Positions 7,160 to 15,207 of a stretch of 64,000 nt of DNA are shown here, one piece after another. Source of the stretch: Ruminococcus gauvreauii. Its GTDB lineage: Bacteria > Bacillota > Clostridia > Lachnospirales > Lachnospiraceae. A program made the position numbers and the translations under genes. The notes below the pieces were generated by a model. That model was not told where the DNA came from. It did no database searches and saw nothing but the letters and a program-made list of their open reading frames with translations. The stretch lies in assembly GCF_025151995.1 (NCBI RefSeq), contig NZ_CP102290.1:2976001-3040000 (forward strand), read 5' to 3'. How positions within the stretch are numbered: the stretch's first letter is position 1; each line of letters opens with the position of its first letter.

Positions 7160-9058
7160 GTGCGCCTAGCGGCGCACGTTTCTAATGGGTGAAAGTCCCG
7201 AATCCGCCCTAGTAGTGGGAAGGATATAGCTGAACACCAAGGGTGTCCATCGTGAGGTGGAATCTGAAGGAAGGTGTAGGCAAATCTCCGGTCTGACGAA
7301 CAGAAATCACATCAGGCTACAGTTAAGGATAAGGTTGCCTTACAAACTAAAGTCCAATAACTACTCGGAATTAACTGTGGTAAATGTGGCAGATGGATGG
7401 AGAGAAAGAAACGTGTGGTACCTAGGGAGGTCTCGTCAGCAGACGAAAACAGAGTATGAAGTCTGTAGTAACAACGAATGGCGAGAAGTCAGCAGAGGTC
7501 ATAGTACTACTATGGTTGCAAACATAGTGGGAAGGACTGAACTTTAGGAGATGTGAGTAAATGAATGTAACCAATGATGGATTTAAGGACAGACAACTTC
7601 ATATAGAGGACTATCTGCAAAGGGTATCTGCGGAACAGAAAGAGTATGCAGAAGTGTCCGCCCATCAGAGGATTGCTGAAAACAACAACAACATCACAGA
7701 TTTTCAGACGGACAATCTAATGGAACAGATTTTACACAGGGATAACCTAAACAAGGCTTATAAGAAAGTAAAATCAAACAAAGGGGCAGGCGGTGTTGAC
7801 GGAATGAGCGTGGATGAACTTCTAGGCTTTCTAAGAGATAACCAAGAGCAACTAACCCAACAGATAAAGGATGGGAAATATAAGCCCAACCCAGTCCGTA
7901 GGGTAGAAATACCCAAAGAAACAAAAGGCGAGTTCAGAAAACTGGGAGTGCCTACAGTGGTAGATAGAGTGTTTCAACAGGCAATCACACAGGTGCTATC
8001 GCCGATTTATGAGAAACAGTTTTCGAAGAACAGTTTTGGGTTTCGTCCAAACAGAGGTGCACACGATGCACTGAAACAATGCCAGACAAATGTCAATGAT
8101 GGATATGTATACGTGGTAGATATGGATTTAGAGAAGTTCTTTGACACAGTATGTCAGAGCAAACTAATTGAAGTACTATCACGAACCATCAAGGATGGAC
8201 ATGTAATATCGCTCATTCACAAATATCTCAATGCTGGAGTTATTAGTGGAGGGATATTTGAAAAGACAGAGGTCGGTATGCCACAAGGGGGACCATTAAG
8301 CCCGATCCTAAGTAATATAATGCTGAATGAACTGGATAAGGAACTAACAAGCAGAGGACATAGATTTGTCCGATACGCAGATGACTGTATGATTTTTTGT
8401 AAAAGCAGAAAAAGTGCAGAAAGAACCTTAGACAATATAGTGCCATATATCGAGGGAAAACTATTCCTTAAAGTAAATCGCACCAAAACTGGCGTGGCAC
8501 ACATCAGTAGAGTCAAGTACCTTGGCTATAGTTTCTATAGATACAAGGGAAAATGCAGATTTCGAGTACATTCTAAATCAGTAACGAAGATGAAGAATAA
8601 AATCAGAGAACTTACTGACAGAAGCAATGGATGGGGAAATGAATATCGAGCATTAAAATTGACACAGTTTATTAGAGGATGGGTAAACTACTTTGGAATG
8701 GCTGATATGAAAAGTCTATTACAGAGTAATGATGAGTGGTTACGCCATAGAATAAGGGCAATCTATTGGAAACAGTGGAAGAAAGTCAAAACAAAGTTTA
8801 AAGAACTCAAAAAGTTAGGAGTAGAAAAGGAAAAGGCATGGATATGTGCCAACATGCGAAATAGAAATTGGTATTGTAGTGGATATTTCGTGCTTCAGAC
8901 TGCTTTTAACAATAAGAAACTCTGTGAATTAGGTTATCCAACATTCACAGAGTTCTATTTGAAAATATGTGAAAACTAAAGAACCGCCGTATACTGAACG
9001 GTATGTACGGTGGTGTGGGAGGTCGGTAGATAAAATAATTATCTACCTCCTACCCGAT
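7160..9058 (+). mobile_element. Complete group II intron, class C (IIC)
   Basis: The RNA begins with the conserved GUGCG (7160-7164) in a first hairpin GTGCGCC-TAGC-GGCGCAC and continues with a GGGTGAAAGTCCCG element typical of domain I. The ORF at 7561 lies in domain IV. Domain V is about 8981-9015 (GAACCGCCGT ... GTACGGTGGT), and domain VI is a stem (GGTAGATAA / TTATCTACC) with internal A residues that could provide the branch point. The RNA ends at AT 9057-9058 after CTACCCG. Insertion a few bases downstream of a terminator hairpin T run is the recognised target of class C introns. Both ends and the ORF look intact, so the element may be active. The 3' boundary could be off by a base or two. 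Confidence 0.88.
7561..8979 (+). CDS. ltrA: Group II intron reverse transcriptase/maturase
   Basis: Intron-encoded protein of 472 residues that helps splicing and copies intron RNA into DNA. It has the N-terminal RT block with NKGAGGVDGMSVDEL, the fingers motif RKLGVPTVVDRVFQQA, FGFRPNRGAHDAL, VVDMDLEKFFDTV, MPQGGPLSPILSNIML and the catalytic Y-A-D-D at about 272-275. A maturase X domain with the GIIM region follows (FIRGWVNYFG). The protein ends without an H-N-H endonuclease domain, as expected for class C. Start ATG 7561 follows TTTAGGAGATGTGAGTAA. The low GC content compared with flanking genes agrees with a mobile origin. Confidence 0.95.
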   Translation: MNVTNDGFKDRQLHIEDYLQRVSAEQKEYAEVSAHQRIAENNNNITDFQTDNLMEQILHRDNLNKAYKKVKSNKGAGGVDGMSVDELLGFLRDNQEQLTQQIKDGKYKPNPVRRVEIPKETKGEFRKLGVPTVVDRVFQQAITQVLSPIYEKQFSKNSFGFRPNRGAHDALKQCQTNVNDGYVYVVDMDLEKFFDTVCQSKLIEVLSRTIKDGHVISLIHKYLNAGVISGGIFEKTEVGMPQGGPLSPILSNIMLNELDKELTSRGHRFVRYADDCMIFCKSRKSAERTLDNIVPYIEGKLFLKVNRTKTGVAHISRVKYLGYSFYRYKGKCRFRVHSKSVTKMKNKIRELTDRSNGWGNEYRALKLTQFIRGWVNYFGMADMKSLLQSNDEWLRHRIRAIYWKQWKKVKTKFKELKKLGVEKEKAWICANMRNRNWYCSGYFVLQTAFNNKKLCELGYPTFTEFYLKICEN

Positions 9059-9076
9059 TCCCTTATTGAATAATCA

Positions 9077-9129
9077 TTGACAAAATTCTTCTACAGGTGT
9101 AGAATGAAATAAATTCTACATATGTAGAA
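9077..9129 (+). promoter_or_regulatory. blaI promoter with two BlaI-type operators
   Basis: TTGACA 9077-9082, a 17-base spacer, TAGAAT 9100-9105. Two 16-base operators share the arms TTCTACA/TGTAGAA around two bases: TTCTACAGGTGTAGAA at 9089-9104, covering spacer and -10, and TTCTACATATGTAGAA at 9114-9129, at the transcription start. They contain the TACA-n2-TGTA core of BlaI/MecI boxes, so the pair below is probably autorepressed. Confidence 0.88.
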
Positions 9130-9162
9130 AACTAGAAATACGGGTAGGAAAGGGGGAACGGT

Positions 9163-9552
9163 ATGAAGAGCAAATATCAAAGACTGCCCGACTCAGAGCT
9201 GGATATTATGATTGTACTGTGGAACGGACATGACAGGATGAGCCGGATGGAGATTGAGGCCGTTGTGAATGAAAAGAAGGACCTTGCGCCGACAACAATT
9301 CTTTCTCTGCTGGCCAGACTGGAAAAAAAGGGATTTGTAAAAATTGAAAAGCAGGGAAAAAGTAACCTGTATTCTCCGGTCATCCGGCAGGAAGAGTATC
9401 TGCAGAATGAAAGCAAAACTGTGCTGGAGAAACTGTATGGCAATTCCATTAAAAAGTTTGTGGCATCCCTGTATCAGGGTAATCAGATTGCGGAAGAAGA
9501 TCTGGATGAATTAAATGATTTCATAAAAGAACTGGAAAATCACAGAGATTAG
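9163..9552 (+). CDS. blaI: BlaI/MecI-family repressor
   Basis: Winged-helix repressor of 129 residues. It starts LPDSELDIMIVLW, continues with the recognition helix region APTTILSLLARLEKKGFVKIEKQGKSNLYSPVI, and has a C-terminal dimerisation helix ending NDFIKELENHRD. Family members bind TACA-n2-TGTA operators and are cleaved when the BlaR1 partner is activated. Two matching operators overlap its promoter. ATG 9163 with AAAGGGGGA upstream. The antirepressor-like gene follows after 38 bases. No beta-lactamase or penicillin-binding protein gene is nearby, so the regulon probably includes the operon itself and distant targets. The specific symbol is by family only. Confidence 0.88.
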   Translation: MKSKYQRLPDSELDIMIVLWNGHDRMSRMEIEAVVNEKKDLAPTTILSLLARLEKKGFVKIEKQGKSNLYSPVIRQEEYLQNESKTVLEKLYGNSIKKFVASLYQGNQIAEEDLDELNDFIKELENHRD

Positions 9553-9590
9553 AGAAAGATCGAGGTAAGAAAACACGAGGGGGTTAGTGT

Positions 9591-11303
9591 ATGGTTAATA
9601 CGATTCTTCACATTTTAAAGATAAATATATTCGCTGCAGCCTGCATTCTTGCAGTCATTCTGTTTTCGCGTATATTTAAAGGCAGGTATTCTGTCCGGTG
9701 GAAATATACCATGTGGCTGCTGATCTCGCTGTTTTTAATGTTTCCGGTCAATATTTCGAATGAACGGGCAGTCGTAAGAGTGGAGATTGAGCAGCAGGAT
9801 CAGATCCCCAGTACAGTCCATAATACAGTGAGGAACACGCCTTTAGCGGATGTGTCTCAGGCACAGGAAAAAGAAGCGGGACTAAGCGGCAGCACATATG
9901 AGCAGAAAGAACCTGCGCTTACGCTGACGGGTATGCTGACTTATTTTTGTTATATCTGGCTGACCGGTTTCTTATTTCTGGCACCTGGCAGGCTTATCTT
10001 ATATTACCGTTCGCTCGGCAGGCTCAGACGCTGGGGAATGCCGGTGAAAAACAGCAGAATAACAAAAGTATACCGTGCGGCATGTACTGAGAAACATATC
10101 AAAAGAGTACCGAAACTGATGATGAATCCGAGGGTGCAGTCGCCTGTTTTGGCAGGACTTGGAAGAACGTATCTCTATCTGCCGGATATCCCCTATACAG
10201 AGCAGGAGCTGGAACTGATTTTTAAACATGAGCTGTTTCATTACCGGCATAAAGATCTGTGGTATAAGATGCTTTTGCTGATTGTCGATACGGTTTACTG
10301 GTTTAACCCGCTGCTTCACTGGATGATAAGGGAAGCGGACAAAGATATCGAATACATCTGTGACTGCCATGTAATAGCGGGATATCCGAAGCGTGATCAT
10401 ACGGTCTATAACAGGCTGCTGCTGAAAACAGCAGCTTCGGGGAATTCACACTATCTCACCGCAAGCCTGAATGACAGCAAGGCGGCATTTAAAGAAAGGA
10501 TCTGGTATATGATGAAAGCGGCAAAGTTAAGAAAGGGAATCATTCCAATTTTGATTCTCACGTTTGTCTTAGTGGTTTCCAATGTTCTGGTGGGATGTTC
10601 TGTGAACAAAAATAATGGAGAAACAGATGCTCCTGCCGTGTCGGTGTCCGGGAAAACACAGTCCGACGCTGATGCGGGTATGAAAGATACGTCTTCGGCA
10701 GACCAGGGAAAGAAAACCGGTGAAAGTTTGCCCAAACCGGAACAGACCCGGGAAGCGGAGAAGACACCGGAACCGGAACAGACGCCGGATGCACAGCAGA
10801 CACCGGAAGCAGAAACGACTCAGCAGCCGGAAGTGATACCGGCTGACGAAGAGAATCACTTACCGGACGATGCGGAAGCGCCGGAGGAGAATCACGACAG
10901 CGAATCTGCGGTGAGTGCTAAAGTCCAGTTATATGAAGGGACGTACTTTGACAGCGTACTCACAGGCTTCGATGAGGAAAAAATCGTCGACGGGCTGTAT
11001 ATTGAGGATGACTACTGCGAAGTTGACATTTCGAATATTACGGATACATCCTTTGATTTTACAGCATATAGAGTAGGCGGGATGACAGGCGAGAGGTCGT
11101 TGATTTTTAAGAAACATACAGCGGAATTCACAGATGGCGGCATGAGTGCAGTTTATAACGGCGATGAATATACGCTTTATTTTGAGTTCCCTGATAACCA
11201 CGCTTCACATCCCGTTGTTACCGATATCGTGATATCGGGATTTCCACCCCTGGAAGCTGCCACGTTTGTTAATAATAACATACCGGGACATGGATTTTCC
11301 TGA
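9591..11303 (+). CDS. BlaR1/MecR1-like M56 metallopeptidase with unusual C-terminus
   Basis: Membrane sensor-protease of 570 residues. The first ~340 residues contain four hydrophobic segments and the M56 zinc site H213-E-L-F-H217, followed by an acidic motif ADKDIEYICD that supplies a further ligand. A last membrane helix ends IPILILTFVLVVSNVLVGC at about residue 337. After it comes a low-complexity linker rich in Pro, Glu and Thr (PEQTPDAQQTPEAE type, about 360-430) and a ~135-residue extracellular domain that shows no SxxK, SxN or KTG motifs of the penicillin-binding sensor normally found in BlaR1. The signal it senses is therefore probably not a beta-lactam. It follows blaI in one operon. 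Confidence 0.85.
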   Translation: MVNTILHILKINIFAAACILAVILFSRIFKGRYSVRWKYTMWLLISLFLMFPVNISNERAVVRVEIEQQDQIPSTVHNTVRNTPLADVSQAQEKEAGLSGSTYEQKEPALTLTGMLTYFCYIWLTGFLFLAPGRLILYYRSLGRLRRWGMPVKNSRITKVYRAACTEKHIKRVPKLMMNPRVQSPVLAGLGRTYLYLPDIPYTEQELELIFKHELFHYRHKDLWYKMLLLIVDTVYWFNPLLHWMIREADKDIEYICDCHVIAGYPKRDHTVYNRLLLKTAASGNSHYLTASLNDSKAAFKERIWYMMKAAKLRKGIIPILILTFVLVVSNVLVGCSVNKNNGETDAPAVSVSGKTQSDADAGMKDTSSADQGKKTGESLPKPEQTREAEKTPEPEQTPDAQQTPEAETTQQPEVIPADEENHLPDDAEAPEENHDSESAVSAKVQLYEGTYFDSVLTGFDEEKIVDGLYIEDDYCEVDISNITDTSFDFTAYRVGGMTGERSLIFKKHTAEFTDGGMSAVYNGDEYTLYFEFPDNHASHPVVTDIVISGFPPLEAATFVNNNIPGHGFS

Positions 11304-11329
11304 GGATACATCTGCTGATACCAGTAAGC

Positions 11330-11356
11330 AGCAGTTCCGCCGAAAACGGAACTGCT
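11330..11356 (+). terminator. Hairpin after the BlaR1-like gene
   Basis: A perfect 10-base stem, AGCAGTTCCG / CGGAACTGCT, with a 7-base loop, 27 bases after the stop. There is no clear T run, so it may be a 3'-end stabilising hairpin or a weak terminator. Confidence 0.5.
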
Positions 11357-11472
11357 GTTCTGCAATTGCAGCCGGAAATAACATGTTGAAAACAAGTTGC
11401 TGAATACTTTATGTAGCGCCAGGCTGTATGATGATCACAGGATGCGCAGGATAAGAGTTCAGCGGCGTGTGA

Positions 11473-11727
11473 CTAAAATCTTTTCAGGCATACATCCTCC
11501 CGGATTTCAACCAGAATGATATCATCGCCGATTTGTGTGATACATTCCCATGGAATCACGTATTCGCAGTCCCGGCCCATGAGTCCCCACAGCTTGCCGG
11601 GACCGGGTATGATCAATGCGGTAATACGGCCGCTTTTACATTCGAATTCCAGGTCGACCGGGCAGCCCAGGCTTTTACAGTTGCAGATGTTGATAACTTC
11701 TTTTTGTCTCAGTTCAAAAAGGCGCAA
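11473..11727 (-). CDS. YlmC/YmxH-family PRC-barrel sporulation protein
   Basis: Small protein of about 84 residues, ELRQKEVINICNCKSLG then a GRDCEYVIPWECITQIGDDIILV tail, matching the PRC-barrel YlmC/YmxH family seen in sporulating Firmicutes; its biochemical role is not established. The frame extends to GTG 11736, but TTG 11727 is preferred because GAGGTGG lies five bases upstream and it gives the family-typical M-R-L-F-E-L start. In many Clostridia this gene lies close to sigG, as here, but it is on the opposite strand. Five cysteines in so small a protein are notable. Confidence 0.8.
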   Translation of the reverse strand: MRLFELRQKEVINICNCKSLGCPVDLEFECKSGRITALIIPGPGKLWGLMGRDCEYVIPWECITQIGDDIILVEIREDVCLKRF

Positions 11728-11827
11728 AGCGACCACCTCAATGCCGTTTTTATAGTATATGTATTTTCGATAGAAAAAGTTTATAATTCTTAAGATAATT
11801 TCTATATTGTTTAAAGAGTAAGATTGT

Positions 11828-11833
11828 TATAAT
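11828..11833 (+). promoter_or_regulatory. Candidate -10 box for asnB
   Basis: TATAAT at 11828-11833, 44 bases before the start codon. No good -35 is present at 17 bases; TTGTTT at 11807 would give a short spacer of 15. Confidence 0.35.
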
Positions 11834-11876
11834 AAACACAATAGTGTTTAAAAGTACGTATGAAAAGGGAGAAAGT

Positions 11877-13709
11877 ATGTGTGGAATAACTGGATTTCTT
11901 TCCGAGGGAGAATATGAAAAGAAGGAAAGCACTTTAAAGAAAATGAACAGCAGGATCATGTCAAGGGGGCCTGATGATGAAGGATATTACGTTGATGAGC
12001 ATATCGCTCTTGCCATGCGCAGGCTGTCGATCATCGGACTTGAGAATGGCAAACAGCCTGTGTGGAATGAAGATAAAACACTTGTTCTGGTCTACAATGG
12101 AGAAATCTATAATTATCTGCAGTTGAAGGAAGAGCTGCAGGGGATGGGACATGTATTCACGACGGATGCTGATACGGAAGTGATTCTCCACGGCTATGAG
12201 GAATACGGTACAGACGTTTTGGGAAAGCTTCGGGGCATGTTCGCCTTTGCGCTGTGGAATACCGTATCTGAGACATTACTGATCGCGCGGGATCCATTCG
12301 GCATCAAGCCGCTGTTTTACTGCACACAGAATAACGGATTTTGCTTCGGATCTGAGATCAAAGCGCTTCTTGCAAATCCTGATGTGAGAAAAGAGCTCAA
12401 TGAAGATGCACTTCCGGGTTATCTGGCCTTTCAGTATAATCCGCTCGAAGAGACATTTTATAAAGGGATCTACCAGCTTCTGCCGGGACATTTTATGATA
12501 CTGGAAAACGGGAGGATGCAGATTCACCGCTACTGGAGAGCCAGGTTTCACACTGAGGAGACGATGCGCAGAGAGGAAGCAGAGGAACGCCTGAAAGAGG
12601 CACTTCTGAACTCCGTTGAGGCACATAAGCTGAGCGATGTTGAGGTTGGCTCTTTCCTGTCCGGCGGCATAGACTCGTCGTTTCTGGCAGTGGCAGGAGA
12701 GATGGAGAAAACATACAGCGTCGGGTTTGAGGAAGCCGAATATGACGAGACGAAAAAGGCCGCCCAACTGAGCAGAATCAATGGGATGACCAACCATTCC
12801 AGACTCATTACCAGAGAAGAGTACTGGGATGCGGTTCCCAGGATTCTGGAGGCACTGGACGAGCCGGTGGCAGATCCGTCTGTCATACCGCTTTACTATC
12901 TCTGTGAACTGGCGGCGAGGGACGTTAAAGTCGTTTATTCCGGAGAGGGGGCGGATGAACTGTTCGGGGGATATAACGTCTACCAGTCAGCACTGGCGCT
13001 GGAGCCGTTTGTGCACATCATGCCCGGGAAGATCCGGCGCGGCCTGCGGAGGATCATGGAGCGCCTGCCGTTTTCGTTTAAAGGAAAAGAGTATTTGATT
13101 CGGGCCGGTCAGAGCGTGGAGGAACGGTTTATAGGGAATGCCTATATATTCAAGAGCCAGGAAGTGAAAGAACTGTTGAAAAAAAAGGAACTGGCAGCAT
13201 ATACGGAGCAGGATGTTGTAGCGGCATATTATGCTGAGACAGAGGGTCTGGACGATATTACCAGGATGCAGTATATCGACATTAACTTTTGGATGCGCGG
13301 GGACATCCTCAGGAAATCGGACCACATCAGTATGGCACACGGTCTGGAGGTAAGAGTTCCCTACCTGGACGCGGAGGTAGCCGGGGCTGCGTTTTCGGTT
13401 CCCGTCCGATATAGGGTTACCCGCAGGCAGACGAAGTCAGTTTTCCGCAGTGTTTCTGACGGTTACCTGCCGCAGGAGACTGCCAAAAGACGGAAACTCG
13501 GATTTCCGGTTCCCCTTCGAAAGTGGCTGAATCAGGAACCATACGCGGGAATTGTGAGAGCGGAATTTGAGAGTGAAACGGCGGAGAGATTTTTTGAAAA
13601 AGACAGTCTGATAGAACTGCTGGAACAGCATAAAAACGGGAAGAGGGATAACAGCAGGAAAATCTGGACCGTATACCTTTTTTTGCTGTGGTACAGGGAA
13701 AACTTTTGA
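11877..13709 (+). CDS. asnB: Asparagine synthase (glutamine-hydrolysing)
   Basis: Makes asparagine from aspartate, ATP and glutamine. The ~610-residue protein begins M-C-G-I-T-G, where Cys2 is the glutaminase nucleophile exposed after Met removal, so ATG 11877 (with AAAGGGAGAAAGT upstream) is preferred over ATG 11844. The N-terminal class II amidotransferase domain has RGPDDEG, RRLSIIG and NGEIYNY. The C-terminal synthetase domain has the ATP pyrophosphatase loop SFLSGGIDSS, SVGFEEAEYDE and YSGEGADELFGGY. It lies between ymxH and sigG; a sporulation-linked paralogue (AsnO) exists in B. subtilis, but no sporulation promoter could be read here. A lone gene with no aspartate-pathway neighbours. 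Confidence 0.94.
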   Translation: MCGITGFLSEGEYEKKESTLKKMNSRIMSRGPDDEGYYVDEHIALAMRRLSIIGLENGKQPVWNEDKTLVLVYNGEIYNYLQLKEELQGMGHVFTTDADTEVILHGYEEYGTDVLGKLRGMFAFALWNTVSETLLIARDPFGIKPLFYCTQNNGFCFGSEIKALLANPDVRKELNEDALPGYLAFQYNPLEETFYKGIYQLLPGHFMILENGRMQIHRYWRARFHTEETMRREEAEERLKEALLNSVEAHKLSDVEVGSFLSGGIDSSFLAVAGEMEKTYSVGFEEAEYDETKKAAQLSRINGMTNHSRLITREEYWDAVPRILEALDEPVADPSVIPLYYLCELAARDVKVVYSGEGADELFGGYNVYQSALALEPFVHIMPGKIRRGLRRIMERLPFSFKGKEYLIRAGQSVEERFIGNAYIFKSQEVKELLKKKELAAYTEQDVVAAYYAETEGLDDITRMQYIDINFWMRGDILRKSDHISMAHGLEVRVPYLDAEVAGAAFSVPVRYRVTRRQTKSVFRSVSDGYLPQETAKRRKLGFPVPLRKWLNQEPYAGIVRAEFESETAERFFEKDSLIELLEQHKNGKRDNSRKIWTVYLFLLWYRENF

Positions 13710-13812
13710 TTGTCAAGGGCTAAAACTTTGTAAAATTTCTGTCGGATGCGCATAGCAGGGCGCCATAATGAGAACCATTTTACTAGAAAAAACTTCTAGG
13801 AGGATTCTTGTT

Positions 13813-14589
13813 ATGGCGCTTAATAAAGTTGAGATATGCGGAGTCAACACATCAAAATTACCGATACTTAGCAATGAAGAAAAAGAAGAATTATTCCGAA
13901 AGATCAAACAGGGGGATAAAGAGGCCAGGGAGAAATATATCAAAGGGAATTTGCGTCTTGTCTTAAGCGTGATCAAACGTTTTTCCAACAGCAACGAGGC
14001 GGCGGATGATCTGTTCCAGATCGGCTGTATCGGGCTGATCAAGGCGATCGACAACTTTGATACGACATTAAACGTCAAATTCAGTACGTATGCCGTACCG
14101 ATGATCATCGGAGAGATCCGGCGTTATCTGAGGGATAACAACAGCATCCGTGTGAGCCGTTCTCTCAGAGACATTGCATATAAAGCTATATTCGCCAAGG
14201 AAAACTACGTGAAGCAGAATCTTCGTGAACCGACCATAGCAGAGATCGCCGAGGAAGTGGGGATCCAGAAAGAGGATATCGTCTATGCGCTGGATGCAAT
14301 CCAGAGTCCCATGAGCCTGTACGAACCGGTATATACGGAAGGCGGCGACACGCTGTACGTGATGGATCAGATCAGCGATAAAAAGAATAAAGAAGAAAAC
14401 TGGATTGAAGACCTGTCGCTCCAGGAAGCGATGAACAGACTGAACGAGCGGGAAAAACATATCATTCAGCTCCGTTTCTTCGAGGGGAAAACGCAGATGG
14501 AAGTGGCAACCGAAATCGGAATCTCACAGGCGCAGGTGTCCCGTCTGGAAAAGAGCGCGCTGCGAAGCATGAAAAATTATCTGTCATAA
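13813..14589 (+). CDS. sigG: Sporulation sigma factor SigG
   Basis: Forespore late sigma factor, about 258 residues. The N-terminus NKVEICGVNTSKLP is the SpoIIAB/CsfB-sensitive region typical of SigG. Regions 2 (NLRLVLSVIKRF, DLFQIGCIGLIKAIDNF, STYAVPMIIGEIRRYLRD), 3 (EPTIAEIAEEVG) and 4 (TQMEVATEIGISQAQVSRLEK) are complete. Start ATG 13813 with AGGAGG at 13798-13803; the in-frame ATG 13768 lacks a site. A small stem CTAGAA/TTCTAG (13783-13799) abuts the ribosome site and could limit translation. A GCATA element at 13750 resembles a forespore -35 box, but no convincing -10 follows. In many relatives sigG directly follows sigE; here 6.7 kb separates them. Confidence 0.95.
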   Translation: MALNKVEICGVNTSKLPILSNEEKEELFRKIKQGDKEAREKYIKGNLRLVLSVIKRFSNSNEAADDLFQIGCIGLIKAIDNFDTTLNVKFSTYAVPMIIGEIRRYLRDNNSIRVSRSLRDIAYKAIFAKENYVKQNLREPTIAEIAEEVGIQKEDIVYALDAIQSPMSLYEPVYTEGGDTLYVMDQISDKKNKEENWIEDLSLQEAMNRLNEREKHIIQLRFFEGKTQMEVATEIGISQAQVSRLEKSALRSMKNYLS

Positions 14590-14590
14590 T

Positions 14591-14619
14591 TTGCAAAGAG
14601 AGAAGAAAAATGTTATGAT
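14591..14619 (+). promoter_or_regulatory. Promoter for nrdR
   Basis: TTGCAA 14591-14596, a 17-base spacer, TATGAT 14614-14619, immediately after the sigG stop and about 43 bases before nrdR. Confidence 0.6.
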
Positions 14620-14661
14620 ATTCACAGTCGTGTGATGGGAGAGCGAAAAAGGGGGAAGAGC

Positions 14662-15111
14662 ATGAGATGTCCATTTTGTAACCAGGATAACACCAGGGTT
14701 GTTGATTCAAGGCCGGTCGAAGACAGCAATGCAATCCGCAGGCGCCGTATGTGCGATGAGTGCGGAAAACGCTTCACCACATATGAGAAAGTTGAAACGA
14801 TCCCGCTGATTGTGATAAAGAAGGACCAGAACAGGGAGCAGTATGACCGCGCAAAGATTGAAGCCGGTGTGCTGCGCGCATGCCATAAGCGTCCGATTTC
14901 GGCCGAGAGAATTACGGATCTTATAGATTCAGTCGAGACTGAGATTTTTAATATGGAGGAGCGGGAGATTCCCAGCTCAGTGATCGGAGAGATAGTGATG
15001 GATAAGCTCAAGGACCTCGAGGCGGTTGCGTACGTGCGTTTTGCATCCGTTTACCGCGAGTTTAAAGATGTCAATACGTTCATGGATGAGCTCAAAAAGA
15101 TTTTGAAATAG
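14662..15111 (+). CDS. nrdR: Ribonucleotide reductase repressor NrdR
   Basis: Nucleotide-sensing repressor of ribonucleotide reductase genes. The 149-residue protein has the N-terminal zinc ribbon (M-R-C-P-F-C ... C-D-E-C) followed by RFTTYEKVE and an ATP-cone domain (about 49-139) that reads ATP versus dATP. ATG 14662 is chosen over 14632 because it gives the invariant MRCPFC start and has GGGGGAAGAGC upstream. No ribonucleotide reductase gene is in the window, so it acts in trans, binding NrdR boxes elsewhere. Length and motifs are standard. Confidence 0.96.
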   Translation: MRCPFCNQDNTRVVDSRPVEDSNAIRRRRMCDECGKRFTTYEKVETIPLIVIKKDQNREQYDRAKIEAGVLRACHKRPISAERITDLIDSVETEIFNMEEREIPSSVIGEIVMDKLKDLEAVAYVRFASVYREFKDVNTFMDELKKILK

Positions 15112-15112
15112 A

Positions 15113-15141
15113 TTGCCCTTTCTGTCGGAGTATGATATAAT
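15113..15141 (+). promoter_or_regulatory. Promoter of the TrpXYZ-like transporter operon
   Basis: TTGCCC 15113-15118, a 17-base spacer, perfect TATAAT 15136-15141. Confidence 0.6.
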
Positions 15142-15155
15142 TCAAGCGTTATGAA

Positions 15156-15183
15156 TTGGCACTTTAGCGAGTCAAAGCGCCAA
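15156..15183 (+). other. Leader hairpin before the substrate-binding protein gene
   Basis: TTGGC-A-CTTT (15156-15165) pairs with AAAG-C-GCCAA (15174-15183) around an 8-base loop with one A/C mismatch, just inside the predicted transcript. There is no T tract. It might protect the 5' end or be a regulatory target. No T-box features are seen. Confidence 0.4.
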
Positions 15184-15207
15184 AGAAAATGAGGAAAGAG
15201 GGATCAT

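Noticed and set aside
7257..7547. 96-codon frame in the 5' part of the intron
   Set aside because: It lies in structured domain I-III RNA of the group II intron and has no ribosome site.
9163..11303. Beta-lactam resistance operon
   Set aside because: Despite BlaI and BlaR1-like genes there is no beta-lactamase or PBP2a gene nearby, and the sensor domain is absent.
13750..13782. SigF/SigG-type promoter for sigG
   Set aside because: GCATA at 13750 fits a -35, but a CATTTTA-like element lies 21 bases on instead of the expected spacing, so it is too weak to list.
15112..15207. T-box or tryptophan attenuator upstream of the TrpX-like gene
   Set aside because: No T-box sequence (TGGNACCGCG) or specifier loop is visible, only a short hairpin.
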